Below are positions 16,922 through 24,934 of a DNA stretch of 64,000 nt, one piece after another. Under the pieces are notes generated by a model. That model ran no database searches, was not told where the DNA came from, and saw nothing but the letters and a program-made list of their open reading frames with translations. Made by a program: the position numbers and the translations under genes. Source of the DNA: Candidatus Merdivicinus intestinigallinarum (GTDB lineage Bacteria; Bacillota; Clostridia; Oscillospirales; Ruminococcaceae); NCBI GenBank assembly GCA_018713335.1, contig DVOW01000046.1:1-64000 (forward strand), given 5' to 3'. How positions within the stretch are numbered: position 1 is the first letter of the stretch; the number at the start of each line of letters is the position of its first letter.

Positions 16922-18074
16922 GAAACCCTTTGTAGTGGGCCTCACCGGCCAGACCGGCGCGGGAAAGACCACCGTTTCCGAGGCTTTCCGGAAAAACGGC
17001 TACGCCGTCATCAACGCCGACCTGGTGTCCCGGGAGGTCACTGCCGACCCTTATGTGACTAAACGGCTGGGGGAACTCTTTGGCGCGGACGTGTTGCGGG
17101 AGGACGGGACCCTGGATCGGAAGGTTCTGGGGAACAAGGTGTTTTCCGACCCAAACGAGCTTTTAAAACTGAACACTGTGCTGCATCCCATGATCGTCAA
17201 GCGCATTGAGGAAATGATCGAAACATTGGCCCAGTCCGGCCAAAAACGGATTTTGCTGGACGCCCCCACCTTGTTTGAAAGCGGCGCCAACCGCCTCTGC
17301 GACAAAACTTTGGCGGTGCTGGCGGACGAGGAGCTTCGGAAAAAACGGATCATGGAACGGGACGGCCTGACAGAAGCGGAGGCCCTCCGCCGCATCAAGG
17401 CCCAGCACCCGGCCTCCTACTACCGGACCAAATCCAGCTTTACCCTGCGCAATAACGGAACAGCGGAGCAGCTGGAAAAGGACGCCCAGCCCCTGATTGA
17501 CCGGCTGGAAAAGTCCAAAAATTCCACAGTTCGTTCCATGGTGACCCTGACGGCTGGATTTGTGGCCAGTATCCTCATTGTGTGGGGGCTGTTTTTAGGG
17601 GCGTTTTTGCTCCAGTACCCGAAAAAATACGAGCCGCTGGTCATGGACGCCGCGGCGGAATTTCAGGTTTCTCCGGCGCTGCTGTATTCCATCATGAAAA
17701 TCGACAGCGGCCTGAAGGCAGATTACTCTGAAAACGGGGAACAGGGGATTTTTCCCCTGACAGAGGAAGAATTTGTGGAAATCCGCGGGGAAATCGGCGG
17801 GACGGAAGAGTATTCCGAACTGTTAACTCCGGAAACTGGCATTCGCTACGGGGCCGCTTACCTGAAAAGCCTGACAGACGCTTTTCCGGCGGAGCGCTCC
17901 GCCATCACCGCCAATTACGCCGGGGAGGAGCAGACGGCGGCCTGGCTTGGGGACGCGGCCTACAGTGAAAACGGCGTGGACTTGCAGGAAATCCCCGATC
18001 AGGACGCCGCGCGCTATGTCACCAAGGTGGAAGGCACTCTGTTTATGTATGAGAAATTATACAAATTGGACTAA
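16914..18074 (+). CDS. coaE: Dephospho-CoA kinase fused to a membrane-anchored transglycosylase-like domain
   Basis: A 386-residue protein in two parts. Residues 1-200 are a complete dephospho-CoA kinase: Walker A GLTGQTGAGKTT, NADLVSREV, LNTVLHPMI and LLDAPTLFESG. This enzyme catalyses the last step of CoA synthesis. Residues about 207-235 are one membrane segment. Residues 238-386 resemble the SLT/Slt70-type lysozyme domain found as a separate gene after coaE in many Clostridia (SPALLYSIMKIDSG, GIRYGAAYLKSL). The position of the catalytic Glu is Asp264 and the GLMQL-like motif is GIFPLT, so the domain may be inactive. No SD precedes Met209, which argues for a true fusion. Confidence 0.88.
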   Translation: MAEKPFVVGLTGQTGAGKTTVSEAFRKNGYAVINADLVSREVTADPYVTKRLGELFGADVLREDGTLDRKVLGNKVFSDPNELLKLNTVLHPMIVKRIEEMIETLAQSGQKRILLDAPTLFESGANRLCDKTLAVLADEELRKKRIMERDGLTEAEALRRIKAQHPASYYRTKSSFTLRNNGTAEQLEKDAQPLIDRLEKSKNSTVRSMVTLTAGFVASILIVWGLFLGAFLLQYPKKYEPLVMDAAAEFQVSPALLYSIMKIDSGLKADYSENGEQGIFPLTEEEFVEIRGEIGGTEEYSELLTPETGIRYGAAYLKSLTDAFPAERSAITANYAGEEQTAAWLGDAAYSENGVDLQEIPDQDAARYVTKVEGTLFMYEKLYKLD

Positions 18075-18113
18075 CCAATTTATATAATACTAAATGAAAA
18101 GGAGAAAATTCCC

Positions 18114-19502
18114 ATGAGCAATGCAAAAGAACTCAAAGAAGCTCTGTTTCTGGAAAAGAAGCACGGCGGACTGCTTCTCAGCGAAGAGGAGCTGAAAAAA
18201 GCTTTCGATTTCTGCGAGGAGTATAAAAACTTCTTGAACCAGAGCAAAACCGAACGGGAAGCGGTGGATTACGCTGTGGCCCGGGCGGAAAAATACGGCT
18301 TTACCCCCTTTGACCCCTCCAAGGCTTACAAGGCCGGGGACAAGGTGTACCTGAATAACCGTGGCAAGGCCCTGATTCTCTGCGTTGTGGGCAAAAAGCC
18401 CCTGACCGAGGGCGTGCACATTATGGCGGCCCACACCGATTCCCCCCGTCTGGACTTAAAGCAGGTGCCCCTGTACGAGGACAACGAGGTAGCTTACTTT
18501 AAGACCCATTACTACGGCGGCATCAAGAAATACCAGTGGGGCGCAACCCCCCTGTCCCTCCACGGCGTTGTGGTGAAGGCTGACGGCACTTCTGTCAAAG
18601 TCAGCGTAGGCGAGGATGAGGGCGACCCCGCATTCTGCGTCACCGACCTTCTGCCCCACCTGGCCGCCGACCAGATGAAGCGCCCTGCCGGGGAAATCCT
18701 CCGGGGCGAGGAACTGAACCTGGTCATCGGCTCCATGCCCTTCCGGGACGATGAAGCCAGCGAACGGGTAAAACTGGCCATTTTGAAGCTCTTAAACGAG
18801 AAATACGGCATCACCGAGGCCGACTTCCTCTCTGCGGAACTGGAAGTGGTCCCCGCCTTCAAGGCCTGCGACATCGGCTTCGACCGGAGCATCGTGGGCG
18901 GCTACGGCCAGGACGACCGCGTCTGCGCCTACACCGAAATGGAAGCTGTTTTCGGCGCGGAGAACCCCGAAAACACCGTTATGTGCATCTTTGCCGACAA
19001 GGAGGAAATCGGCTCCTGCGGCAACACCGGTATGAAATGCGCCTTCCTGCGCCACTTTATCGAGGACCTGGCGGCTCCCCACGGCATTGCCGGCCGGACA
19101 GTCTTAGCCAAATCCAAGTGCCTGTCCGCCGACGTCAGCGCTGCCTTCGACCCTACCTTCCCCGACGTTTCCGAGCGGAAAAACAACGCTTTCTTAAACT
19201 ACGGCGTTTCCATCTGCAAATACACCGGTTCCCGCGGCAAAGGCGGCTCCTCCGACGCTTCCGCAGAATTTATGGGCTGGGTCCGCCGGATGCTGGACAA
19301 CGGCGGCGTCCTGTGGCAGACCTCCGAACTGGGCAAAGTGGACCAGGGCGGCGGCGGCACCGTGGCCGCTTATATCGCGGAGCTGGATGTGGACACCATC
19401 GACGTGGGCGTCCCGGTTCTGTCCATGCACGCGCCCTTTGAGCTGACCTCCAAGATCGACGTGTACTCCACCTACCGCGCTTTCGCGGAATTCAGCAAAT
19501 AA
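18114..19502 (+). CDS. apeA: M18 family aminopeptidase
   Basis: A 462-residue zinc aminopeptidase of the M18 family, which removes N-terminal (often acidic) residues from peptides in the cytoplasm. Metal and catalytic motifs are MAAHTDSPRLDLK, DKEEIGSCG and the final SMHAPFELTSK. It starts at ATG after AAAAGGAG. It stands alone, between coaE and a strong terminator. Confidence 0.93.
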   Translation: MSNAKELKEALFLEKKHGGLLLSEEELKKAFDFCEEYKNFLNQSKTEREAVDYAVARAEKYGFTPFDPSKAYKAGDKVYLNNRGKALILCVVGKKPLTEGVHIMAAHTDSPRLDLKQVPLYEDNEVAYFKTHYYGGIKKYQWGATPLSLHGVVVKADGTSVKVSVGEDEGDPAFCVTDLLPHLAADQMKRPAGEILRGEELNLVIGSMPFRDDEASERVKLAILKLLNEKYGITEADFLSAELEVVPAFKACDIGFDRSIVGGYGQDDRVCAYTEMEAVFGAENPENTVMCIFADKEEIGSCGNTGMKCAFLRHFIEDLAAPHGIAGRTVLAKSKCLSADVSAAFDPTFPDVSERKNNAFLNYGVSICKYTGSRGKGGSSDASAEFMGWVRRMLDNGGVLWQTSELGKVDQGGGGTVAAYIAELDVDTIDVGVPVLSMHAPFELTSKIDVYSTYRAFAEFSK

Positions 19503-19520
19503 TCAAAAAACAGCAGAACA

Positions 19521-19556
19521 AACCCCGGTACAGAATACCTGTGCCGGGGTTATTTT
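19521..19556 (+). terminator. Intrinsic terminator
   Basis: AACCCCGGTACAG pairs with CTGTGCCGGGGTT (one mismatch), loop AATAC, followed by ATTTTCGTTT. It ends the aminopeptidase gene and also faces the convergent vanW-type gene. Confidence 0.88.
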
Positions 19557-19559
19557 CGT

Positions 19560-20399
19560 TTATTCGGCTTCCCGCCGGATCGAGGCAGGCGGGATCAAAG
19601 ACGGGTCATATAATACCCGGGAATGATTCTCCAGAATCATTTGATTCCGGACGGTATTTCCAGATCTTTTATCTACCACACGCTGATAAATCTGGTTGTG
19701 CCGGTACCAGTTCCCGTCCGGTTCCTGGACAAAATAAGCGTCTTTTTCCTGAATATGGTAAGCCGTGTCCAGAGCGTGTTGGGCCCGCAGCTCCCCGTTT
19801 AAGTTTTTTTCGTCCAGCCAAACGGTGAACTGAAAGGTCTGATTGGTGGGGTTGTAAAGCCGGTAATCCCGGTAATTGTACAAAATAGAGGTGCCGCAGC
19901 CAAAAGGGACCTTCCGGCCGTAGTCAGGAAACAGGTCCACGCCGTTGTGGTGATGATGCTCCGTGATTTCCAAAGGGGAGTGGAGGGCCATCCAGTGGAG
20001 CAGGTTGGTGAACTGGCACATGCCCCCGCCGATTCCCCGGCCCGGCACGCCGTTCTTGATGATAAGTCCTTCCCGATAGCCTTTTCTGGCGGTGCAGTTG
20101 CCCACCAGCTTCCAGAAGGAGAAGGTTTCTCCCGGGCGGATGAGGATTTTGTCCACATGGGGGACCGCCAGCCGAAGGTTTTCCGCCTTGTTTTCCTGTA
20201 AAGCCTGGTCCACATCCCCCAAAGTCCGGCGGATCAAGGAGCTGTGGCGGCAGATGACCGCGGGCAGCAGGGAAGGGGAGCGTTCCCTTGCGAATTTTGT
20301 CCGGGAAAACAGGTCCCGGCAGTCCCGCAGGAGGATTTCTTTAGCCGTGGAGATCCGATAGGCCCAGGGACCTAATTCGCAGAATAAACGGCGGGACAT
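19560..20399 (-). CDS. VanW family protein
   Basis: A 279-residue VanW-type protein. VanW domains occur in glycopeptide-resistance clusters and, as here, alone in many Clostridia; the biochemical role is not established. Typical blocks are PGETFSFWKLVGNCTARKGY, the glycine-rich GRGIGGGMCQFTNLLHWMAL, and HHHHNGVDLFPDYGRKVPFG. No signal peptide is visible. The start at 20399 follows AAAGAAGGGA; the longer open frame to 20573 crosses repeat DNA and is rejected. Confidence 0.88.
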   Translation of the reverse strand: MSRRLFCELGPWAYRISTAKEILLRDCRDLFSRTKFARERSPSLLPAVICRHSSLIRRTLGDVDQALQENKAENLRLAVPHVDKILIRPGETFSFWKLVGNCTARKGYREGLIIKNGVPGRGIGGGMCQFTNLLHWMALHSPLEITEHHHHNGVDLFPDYGRKVPFGCGTSILYNYRDYRLYNPTNQTFQFTVWLDEKNLNGELRAQHALDTAYHIQEKDAYFVQEPDGNWYRHNQIYQRVVDKRSGNTVRNQMILENHSRVLYDPSLIPPASIRREAE

Positions 20400-20454
20400 C
20401 CAATCCCTTCTTTCTGTCAATATAATAAACCGGCGAGCCGCCGTAACCCCGCGT

Positions 20455-20700
20455 TGGGTTCGTGAATGGCGGGATAAACCGCCATTTTCGGTACAGATTC
20501 GCCGCGGTTTTTGTACAATCAAACGATAATAGGATTGTAGGGGACGGGTTTCCCGTCCCGCTGGATTCCCCAAAACGTTTTTGCGTTTTACAAAACGATA
20601 GAAATGGAACCCGTCAAATCGGCGAATTCATTTCGCCGCCCGGCGGTTGGATAGAATTTGAAACGCCGCGGCGAATTGGCCGTCCGGCCTCCGGACCCGC
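20455..20700. repeat. First copy of a large intergenic repeat
   Basis: About 245 bp, beginning near TTGGTTCGTGAATGGCGGGA and running through CGCGGTTTTTGTACAATCAA, a TTGTAGGGGACGGGTTTCCC palindrome, AACCCGTCAAATCGGCGAAT and the GCCGCGGCGAATTGGC module. The second copy (20708-20990) follows directly in the same orientation and is closely similar. Confidence 0.85.
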
Positions 20701-20707
20701 GCCAGGT

Positions 20708-20990
20708 TGGTGAACGGCGGGATGAACCGCCGTTTTCGGTACAGGTTCCCCGCGGTTTTTGTACAATCAAGCGATAATAGGATTGTAGGGGACGGGTTTC
20801 CCGTCCCGCCGGATTCCCCAAAACGTTTTTGCATTTTACGCGGGCGGGGCGACCCCGCCCCTACAAATACGTTTTCTGTTGCGTTTTACAAAACGATAGA
20901 AGATGGAACCCGTCAAATCGGCGAATTCATTTCGCCGCCCGGCGGTTGGATAGAATTTGAAACGCCGCGGCGAATTGGCAGCGGGGCCTC
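20708..20990. repeat. Second copy of the large intergenic repeat, interrupted
   Basis: Same order of modules as the first copy, but longer by one inserted block of 50 bp at about 20840-20889. It ends inside the start of the UPF0210 gene's 3' flank. No gene is supported between vanW and UPF0210. Confidence 0.85.
20831..20889. mobile_element. 41-bp GC palindrome inserted into the repeat, with 9-bp direct repeats
   Basis: Compared with the empty site in the first copy (about 20581-20589, GCGTTTTAC), this copy has a 41-bp insert at 20840-20880 starting GCGGGCGGGGCGACCCCGCC and ending near CGTTTTCTGTT. The flanks are GCATTTTAC (20831-20839) and GCGTTTTAC (20881-20889), one base different, as a target duplication would give. 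It encodes nothing, so it would need to be moved in trans. Confidence 0.65.
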
Positions 20991-20994
20991 CCCG

Positions 20995-22353
20995 CTAGTT
21001 TTTGAGGCTCTGGAGAGGGGCCGGAATCCGCCCGCCCCGGTGAATAAAGGTTTCCGGGCTGACCTGGTTCACTTCCATTACCGGGCCGCTGCCCAAAAGC
21101 CCGCCGAATTCCAGAGTGTCCCCGACCTTTTTGCCAACGGCCGGGATGATCCGCACCGCCGTTGTCTTGGAGTTCACCATGCCGATGGCCGCTTCGTCCG
21201 CGATAATGGCGGAAATCACCTCCGCCGTGGTGTCGCCGGGAATCACGATCATGTCCAGTCCCACGGAGCAGACCGCCGTCATGGCTTCCAGCTTTTCCAG
21301 CTTCAGCACGCCGGCTTCCGCCGCCGCAATCATGCCCGCGTCCTCAGACACCGGAATAAACGCGCCGGACAGGCCGCCCACATGGGAGGAAGCCATGACG
21401 CCGCCTTTTTTCACCGCGTCGTTCAGCAAAGCAAGGGCCGCCGTGGTGCCCGCGCAGCCGCAGGTGGCCAGGCCCATTTCTTCCAGAATGTGAGCCACGG
21501 AATCCCCAACCGCCGGAGTGGGGGCCAACGAAAGGTCCACAATGCCGAAGGGGACCCCCAGCCGCTTGGAAGCCTCGGTGCCCACCAGCTGGCCCATACG
21601 GGTGATCTTGAAGGCGGTCTTTTTGATCAGGTCGGCAACCTCGGTCAGGTCGGCGGATTTGTCCAGCTTGGACAGGGCCGCCCGCACAACGCCGGGGCCG
21701 GAAACGCCCACGTTAATGACGCAGTCCGGTTCTCCGGGGCCGTGGAACGCGCCCGCCATAAAGGGGTTATCCTCCGGGGCGTTGCAGAATACGACAAGCT
21801 TTGCGGCGCCGATGCAGTTCCGGTCCGCGGTAACTTCGGAAGTCTGCTTCACGATCTGGCCCATGATTTTCACGGCGTCCATGTTGATGCCGGTTTTGGT
21901 GGAGCCGATGTTCACCGAGGAGCAGAGGTGGTCGGTTACGGACAGAGCCTCCGGGATGGAACGGATGAGAGCTTCATCCCCGGCGGCAAAGCCCTTCTGC
22001 ACCAGGGCGGAGTAGCCGCCGATAAAGTTCACCCCAACAGTTTGGGAAGCCCGTTCCAGGGTTTTGGCGTATTCCACCGGGTCGCCGCCGCTGGCCGCCA
22101 AAAGCAGGGCGATAGGGGTGACGGAAACCCGTTTGTTGACGATGGGGATGCCGTACATCCGTTCAATTTCCTCGCCGGTTTTTACTAAGTTTTCCGCTTT
22201 GCGGCAGATTTTCTCATAAACCTTCCGGCAGGAATTGCCGATGTCGCCGTCGGCGCAGTCTAAAAGGGAAATGCCCATGGTGGTGGTGCGGATGTCCAGG
22301 TTTTCATCCTGAATCATGGTGATGGTTTCCATGATATCATGTAAATTGATCAA
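20995..22353 (-). CDS. UPF0210 / PFL family protein
   Basis: A 452-residue member of UPF0210 (DUF711). Typical segments are DIMETITMI near the start, [38 protein letters not shown] and [16 protein letters not shown]. The family has a glycyl-radical-enzyme-like fold assignment in databases, but its reaction is unknown. The TTG start is chosen because AAAGGAC lies 8 nt upstream and family members begin at this point. It follows the ACT gene by 21 nt, a conserved pair in Firmicutes. Confidence 0.92.
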   Translation of the reverse strand: MINLHDIMETITMIQDENLDIRTTTMGISLLDCADGDIGNSCRKVYEKICRKAENLVKTGEEIERMYGIPIVNKRVSVTPIALLLAASGGDPVEYAKTLERASQTVGVNFIGGYSALVQKGFAAGDEALIRSIPEALSVTDHLCSSVNIGSTKTGINMDAVKIMGQIVKQTSEVTADRNCIGAAKLVVFCNAPEDNPFMAGAFHGPGEPDCVINVGVSGPGVVRAALSKLDKSADLTEVADLIKKTAFKITRMGQLVGTEASKRLGVPFGIVDLSLAPTPAVGDSVAHILEEMGLATCGCAGTTAALALLNDAVKKGGVMASSHVGGLSGAFIPVSEDAGMIAAAEAGVLKLEKLEAMTAVCSVGLDMIVIPGDTTAEVISAIIADEAAIGMVNSKTTAVRIIPAVGKKVGDTLEFGGLLGSGPVMEVNQVSPETFIHRGGRIPAPLQSLKN

Positions 22354-22374
22354 AGTATCCAGTCCTTTCCCTGA

Positions 22375-22644
22375 TTAAATGCGGTGCATGGAGTTGAAAA
22401 TATCCTCGTGCATGGCGTGGATGGACAGCCCCAGTTCCTCCCCCAGCTTTTCAAAGGAAGACGCCATTTCCGAAAACTCACAATTTAACCCGCTGATGTC
22501 CACCATCATGATCATGACGAACATATCCTGCAAAATGGTCTGGGTCACATCCAGGACGTTGGCGTTCATGGAAGCGCATTTTCCGCTGACCTTGGCCAAG
22601 ATCCCCACGGTATCCTTTCCGATCACTGAAATCACTGCTCGCAT
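22375..22644 (-). CDS. ACT domain protein (UPF0237)
   Basis: An 89-residue single ACT domain, beginning MRAVISVIGKDTVGILAKVS with the usual ligand-binding glycine. ACT domains bind amino acids or other small ligands and control enzymes. It starts after CGGAGGT and is encoded directly upstream of the UPF0210 gene; in related genomes the two are also paired, suggesting the ACT protein senses a ligand for its partner. Confidence 0.93.
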   Translation of the reverse strand: MRAVISVIGKDTVGILAKVSGKCASMNANVLDVTQTILQDMFVMIMMVDISGLNCEFSEMASSFEKLGEELGLSIHAMHEDIFNSMHRI

Positions 22645-22744
22645 AGTGAAACCTCCGTATCTTTGTAAGATTCTCCTTCATTATATCGCATTTTGTTTTC
22701 CGTTACAAGGGATTTTCAAAAATTTGCAACTAAGATAAATTGAA

Positions 22745-22940
22745 AGCTTTACTCAATTTTTCTCGAAAAATTGTGGATTCCAAAGGCAAAGCCTTTGGTC
22801 GCTTTCCGCAGAAAGCGAAATCCAGTTTCTTCGCGCCTCGGGCGCGAACAAAAAGAAAAAAGCAGGTCCGCAGACCCGCCGCGGATGACACCGCGATTGG
22901 ATTTTGCAAAGCAAAATCCAATTTTAGAATCTCCTAATTG
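22745..22940. repeat. Left arm of inverted repeat around the XRE cassette
   Basis: Non-coding, rich in hairpins: TTCGCGCCTCGGGCGCGAA, a GGTCCGCAGACC dyad, and GGATTTTGCAAAGCAAAATCC. The 22809-22940 part matches 23870-24000 in the opposite orientation, with the TTTTAGAAT-CTAATT end facing inwards in both. Confidence 0.8.
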
Positions 22941-22975
22941 ACCACTGCGTGATGTTTGCGAAAGCAAAGCACGGC

Positions 22976-23209
22976 TTATTGGCGGAGGTTTGCCGCACGA
23001 GGATACGGCTTGCGCTCGTCCGTCAAGCCCACCAGATAATCCACGCTGGTTTCCAGGATTAACGCCAGTTGTCTTAAAATAGAGGTAGGGATATTGAGTT
23101 TTCCCAGTTCATAGTCGGAATACGTGGTCTGGGCCACTGACAATTTTTCTGCCATCTGTTTTTGCGTTAGGTCTTTGTCCTCTCTTAAATTGCGGATTCG
23201 TTCAAGCAT
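22976..23209 (-). CDS. XRE-family regulator (small HTH protein)
   Basis: A 77-residue DNA-binding protein. The HTH spans about residues 16-37 (TQKQMAEKLSVAQTTYSDYE), and the rest (SVDYLVGLTDERKPYPRAA) resembles the SinR/Rgg-like C-terminal end of small XRE regulators. It overlaps the next regulator gene by 8 nt and shares with it a 41-bp identical stretch encoding the C-terminal part, so one is a recent duplicate. It probably acts on the palindrome at 23503-23527. Confidence 0.85.
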   Translation of the reverse strand: MLERIRNLREDKDLTQKQMAEKLSVAQTTYSDYELGKLNIPTSILRQLALILETSVDYLVGLTDERKPYPRAANLRQ

Positions 23210-23465
23210 TTTTATCCTTTCTTTTTCGTGGGTAGGGTTTGCGCTCGTCCGTCAAGCCCACCAGATAATCCACGCTGGTATGATAATAAAGAGCCAGCTT
23301 AATGACAACTTCCAGAGAAAATCGAAGTGTGCCAGTTTCATATTGTGAATAAGTGTTTTGACTTACATTCAAATATTTTGCTACATCTTCCTGGGTCAAG
23401 TCCGCGTCTTGCCGTAGATTTCGGATACGCTCATAAGGTAATTGTTCAATTCGCATATTCATCAC
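23202..23465 (-). CDS. XRE-family regulator, paralogue of its neighbour
   Basis: An 87-residue protein with HTH near residues 26-46 (TQEDVAKYLNVSQNTYSQYE) and the same SVDYLVGLTDERKPYPR tail as the downstream regulator. Several start codons are possible within MMNMRIEQL; none has a strong SD. It is divergent from the 81-residue protein gene, and the shared 80-nt space holds a near-perfect palindrome over the promoter. It is likely autoregulated. Confidence 0.83.
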   Translation of the reverse strand: MMNMRIEQLPYERIRNLRQDADLTQEDVAKYLNVSQNTYSQYETGTLRFSLEVVIKLALYYHTSVDYLVGLTDERKPYPRKRKDKNA

Positions 23466-23498
23466 CGAATACAGCTTATATTATCCGAAAATAAGATA

Positions 23499-23527
23499 TT
23501 GCATTTTATCTGAAATTCAGATAAAAT
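23499..23527 (+). promoter_or_regulatory. Promoter overlapped by a 25-bp palindromic operator
   Basis: TTGCAT (23499-23504), 17-nt spacer, TAAAAT (23522-23527). The palindrome 23503-23527 has arms ATTTTATCTGAA and TTCAGATAAAAT around one central base. A related half-site (TTATCCGAAA) lies at 23480-23490 on the regulator side. Binding by the XRE proteins is inferred. Confidence 0.75.
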
Positions 23528-23545
23528 AAGTTTGAGGTGATGATT

Positions 23546-23791
23546 ATGGAATTATACGAGGAACTTTGGGAAGATTTTTGCTCGAAAAACAAGGTTCGGC
23601 TAACCTTCCCGGATTTGGATGTGGATTTAGAAACATTGACGGAACGAAGCTGCTATCAGCTCTTAAAACAGATACAGGAGATTTTAAAGGATGACACTTT
23701 GGACGACCCGGAATGTTTTATGCGAATTGAAAAAATCGTTTCTTTGCTGGAAGAGCACAACATTTCCAGCGGGGTACGGCATGATTTTTAA
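23546..23791 (+). CDS. Small acidic hypothetical protein of the XRE cassette
   Basis: An 81-residue, acidic, probably helical protein (MELYEELWEDFCSKNKV at the start, LLKQIQEIL in the middle). No family recognised. The ATG at 23546 is preceded by GAGGTGA. It is transcribed away from the two XRE genes from a promoter covered by the palindrome, so it is the likely target of repression. It could be an effector, an anti-repressor or an antitoxin partner; the sequence does not say. Confidence 0.65.
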   Translation: MELYEELWEDFCSKNKVRLTFPDLDVDLETLTERSCYQLLKQIQEILKDDTLDDPECFMRIEKIVSLLEEHNISSGVRHDF

Positions 23792-23869
23792 GGAAAAGAA
23801 AATCGGCTGTCGGATGACAGCCGAAACAATGGAACTTCTGCTTTGCTTTCGCAAATATTACGCAGTTAA

Positions 23870-24075
23870 TGAATTAGAAAATTCTAAAATTCGATTTTGC
23901 AAAGCAAAATCGAATCGCGGGGACATCCGCGGCAAGCCTGCGGGCTTGCTTTTTTTCTTTTTGTTCGCGCCCGAGGCGCGAAGGAACTGGATTTCGCTCG
24001 TTGCGACGAGCGAGAAGGGACTCTGTCCCCTTCACCCCTGCAAGCTTTTGAAAAAGCTTGACCAAAACTTTTAAT
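23870..24075. repeat. Right arm of inverted repeat around the XRE cassette
   Basis: Inverted relative to the left arm; the same hairpins appear (GATTTTGCAAAGCAAAATC, TTCGCGCCCGAGGCGCGAA). It continues outward with CACCCCTGCAAGCTTTTGAA and GACCAAAACTTTTAATTG, pieces not found in the left arm. Confidence 0.8.
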
Positions 24076-24083
24076 TGTTACTT

Positions 24084-24920
24084 TTATGCCAGCAGGTCTT
24101 TCAATGCGGAGGCTGCCGCGTCGAAGGCCGCCCGCTGGGACTCGTACTCAAATTCGCCGATTTTGGTTTTCTCGCCGTTTTCCAGCTCCGAAAGCCCTTT
24201 GAACACTGCCAAATGAGGTTCCACTGTCAGGGCCTTGCCGCCGATTTTCTTGTAGCGGGTAATCAGCTCCGCCAGGTGTCCGCTGCCCATGCCCGCCGGG
24301 ACCACGGTGCCGTCCTCCCGGACGTCCTTGATGTGGAGATATTCCATGTAAGGCTCCATCATCTCCCAGGCTTTTAATGTATCCTGGCCGCACTGGAGGT
24401 AGTTGGCCGGGTCGAAGACGCATTTCAATTCCGGGAAGTTTTTGTGGATGTCCAGGCACCGGGCGGCGGTGTCGCCGTAAATGCCTTTTTCGTTTTCGTG
24501 GCAGAGGAGGATGCCGCTGCCTTTGGCCTCGTCGCAGAATTTCCCCAGCCGGTCAAAAACCAGCGCCCGGCAGAGGCCCGCTTCCCCTTTGGGGCAGAAA
24601 AAGCTGAACATCCGGATGTGGGTAGTGCCCAGGATATCAGCCAGCTCCAGGGTGTGCTTCATTTTGTCCAGATGAGGCGCGAACTCGTCGCCGACGCTGA
24701 TCTTCCCCAAAGGCGAGCCGATGGCCCAGACGGAAATGCCGCCGTCGTCCAGCTCTTTTTTCAGTTCTTTTGCTTCCTCTAAGGTCAGGTCCACAATATT
24801 TTTGCCGTTGACCCCCCGGACTTCCAGGTGGGTCATGCCGTTTTCCTGCAAGGCTTTGATTTGCTCGCTGACTGCGGAGCCAGCTTCGTCCGCAAAGGCG
24901 GAAAGGATAAATTTTTTCAT
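24084..24920 (-). CDS. Sugar phosphate isomerase/epimerase (xylose isomerase-like TIM barrel)
   Basis: A 278-residue TIM-barrel protein of the AP endonuclease 2/xylose isomerase-like group. It shows the conserved metal-binding residues expected of the family: Glu in THLEVRGV, ENEKGIYG after LLCHE, FDPANYL, EYLHIKDV and VEPHL. Family members isomerise or epimerise sugars and sugar acids. The start at 24920 follows GAGGTG. Downstream of glucuronate isomerase by 14 nt, it probably belongs to the same hexuronate or related pathway. The exact substrate is unknown. Confidence 0.85.
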   Translation of the reverse strand: MKKFILSAFADEAGSAVSEQIKALQENGMTHLEVRGVNGKNIVDLTLEEAKELKKELDDGGISVWAIGSPLGKISVGDEFAPHLDKMKHTLELADILGTTHIRMFSFFCPKGEAGLCRALVFDRLGKFCDEAKGSGILLCHENEKGIYGDTAARCLDIHKNFPELKCVFDPANYLQCGQDTLKAWEMMEPYMEYLHIKDVREDGTVVPAGMGSGHLAELITRYKKIGGKALTVEPHLAVFKGLSELENGEKTKIGEFEYESQRAAFDAAASALKDLLA

Positions 24921-24934
24921 GCTGTACACCTCGT

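Noticed and set aside
20573-20997. ORFs of 60-90 residues in the intergenic repeats (also at 14.3, 26.5 and 28.3 kb)
   Set aside because: They translate palindromic repeats in several frames, have no SD and are not conserved in frame between copies.
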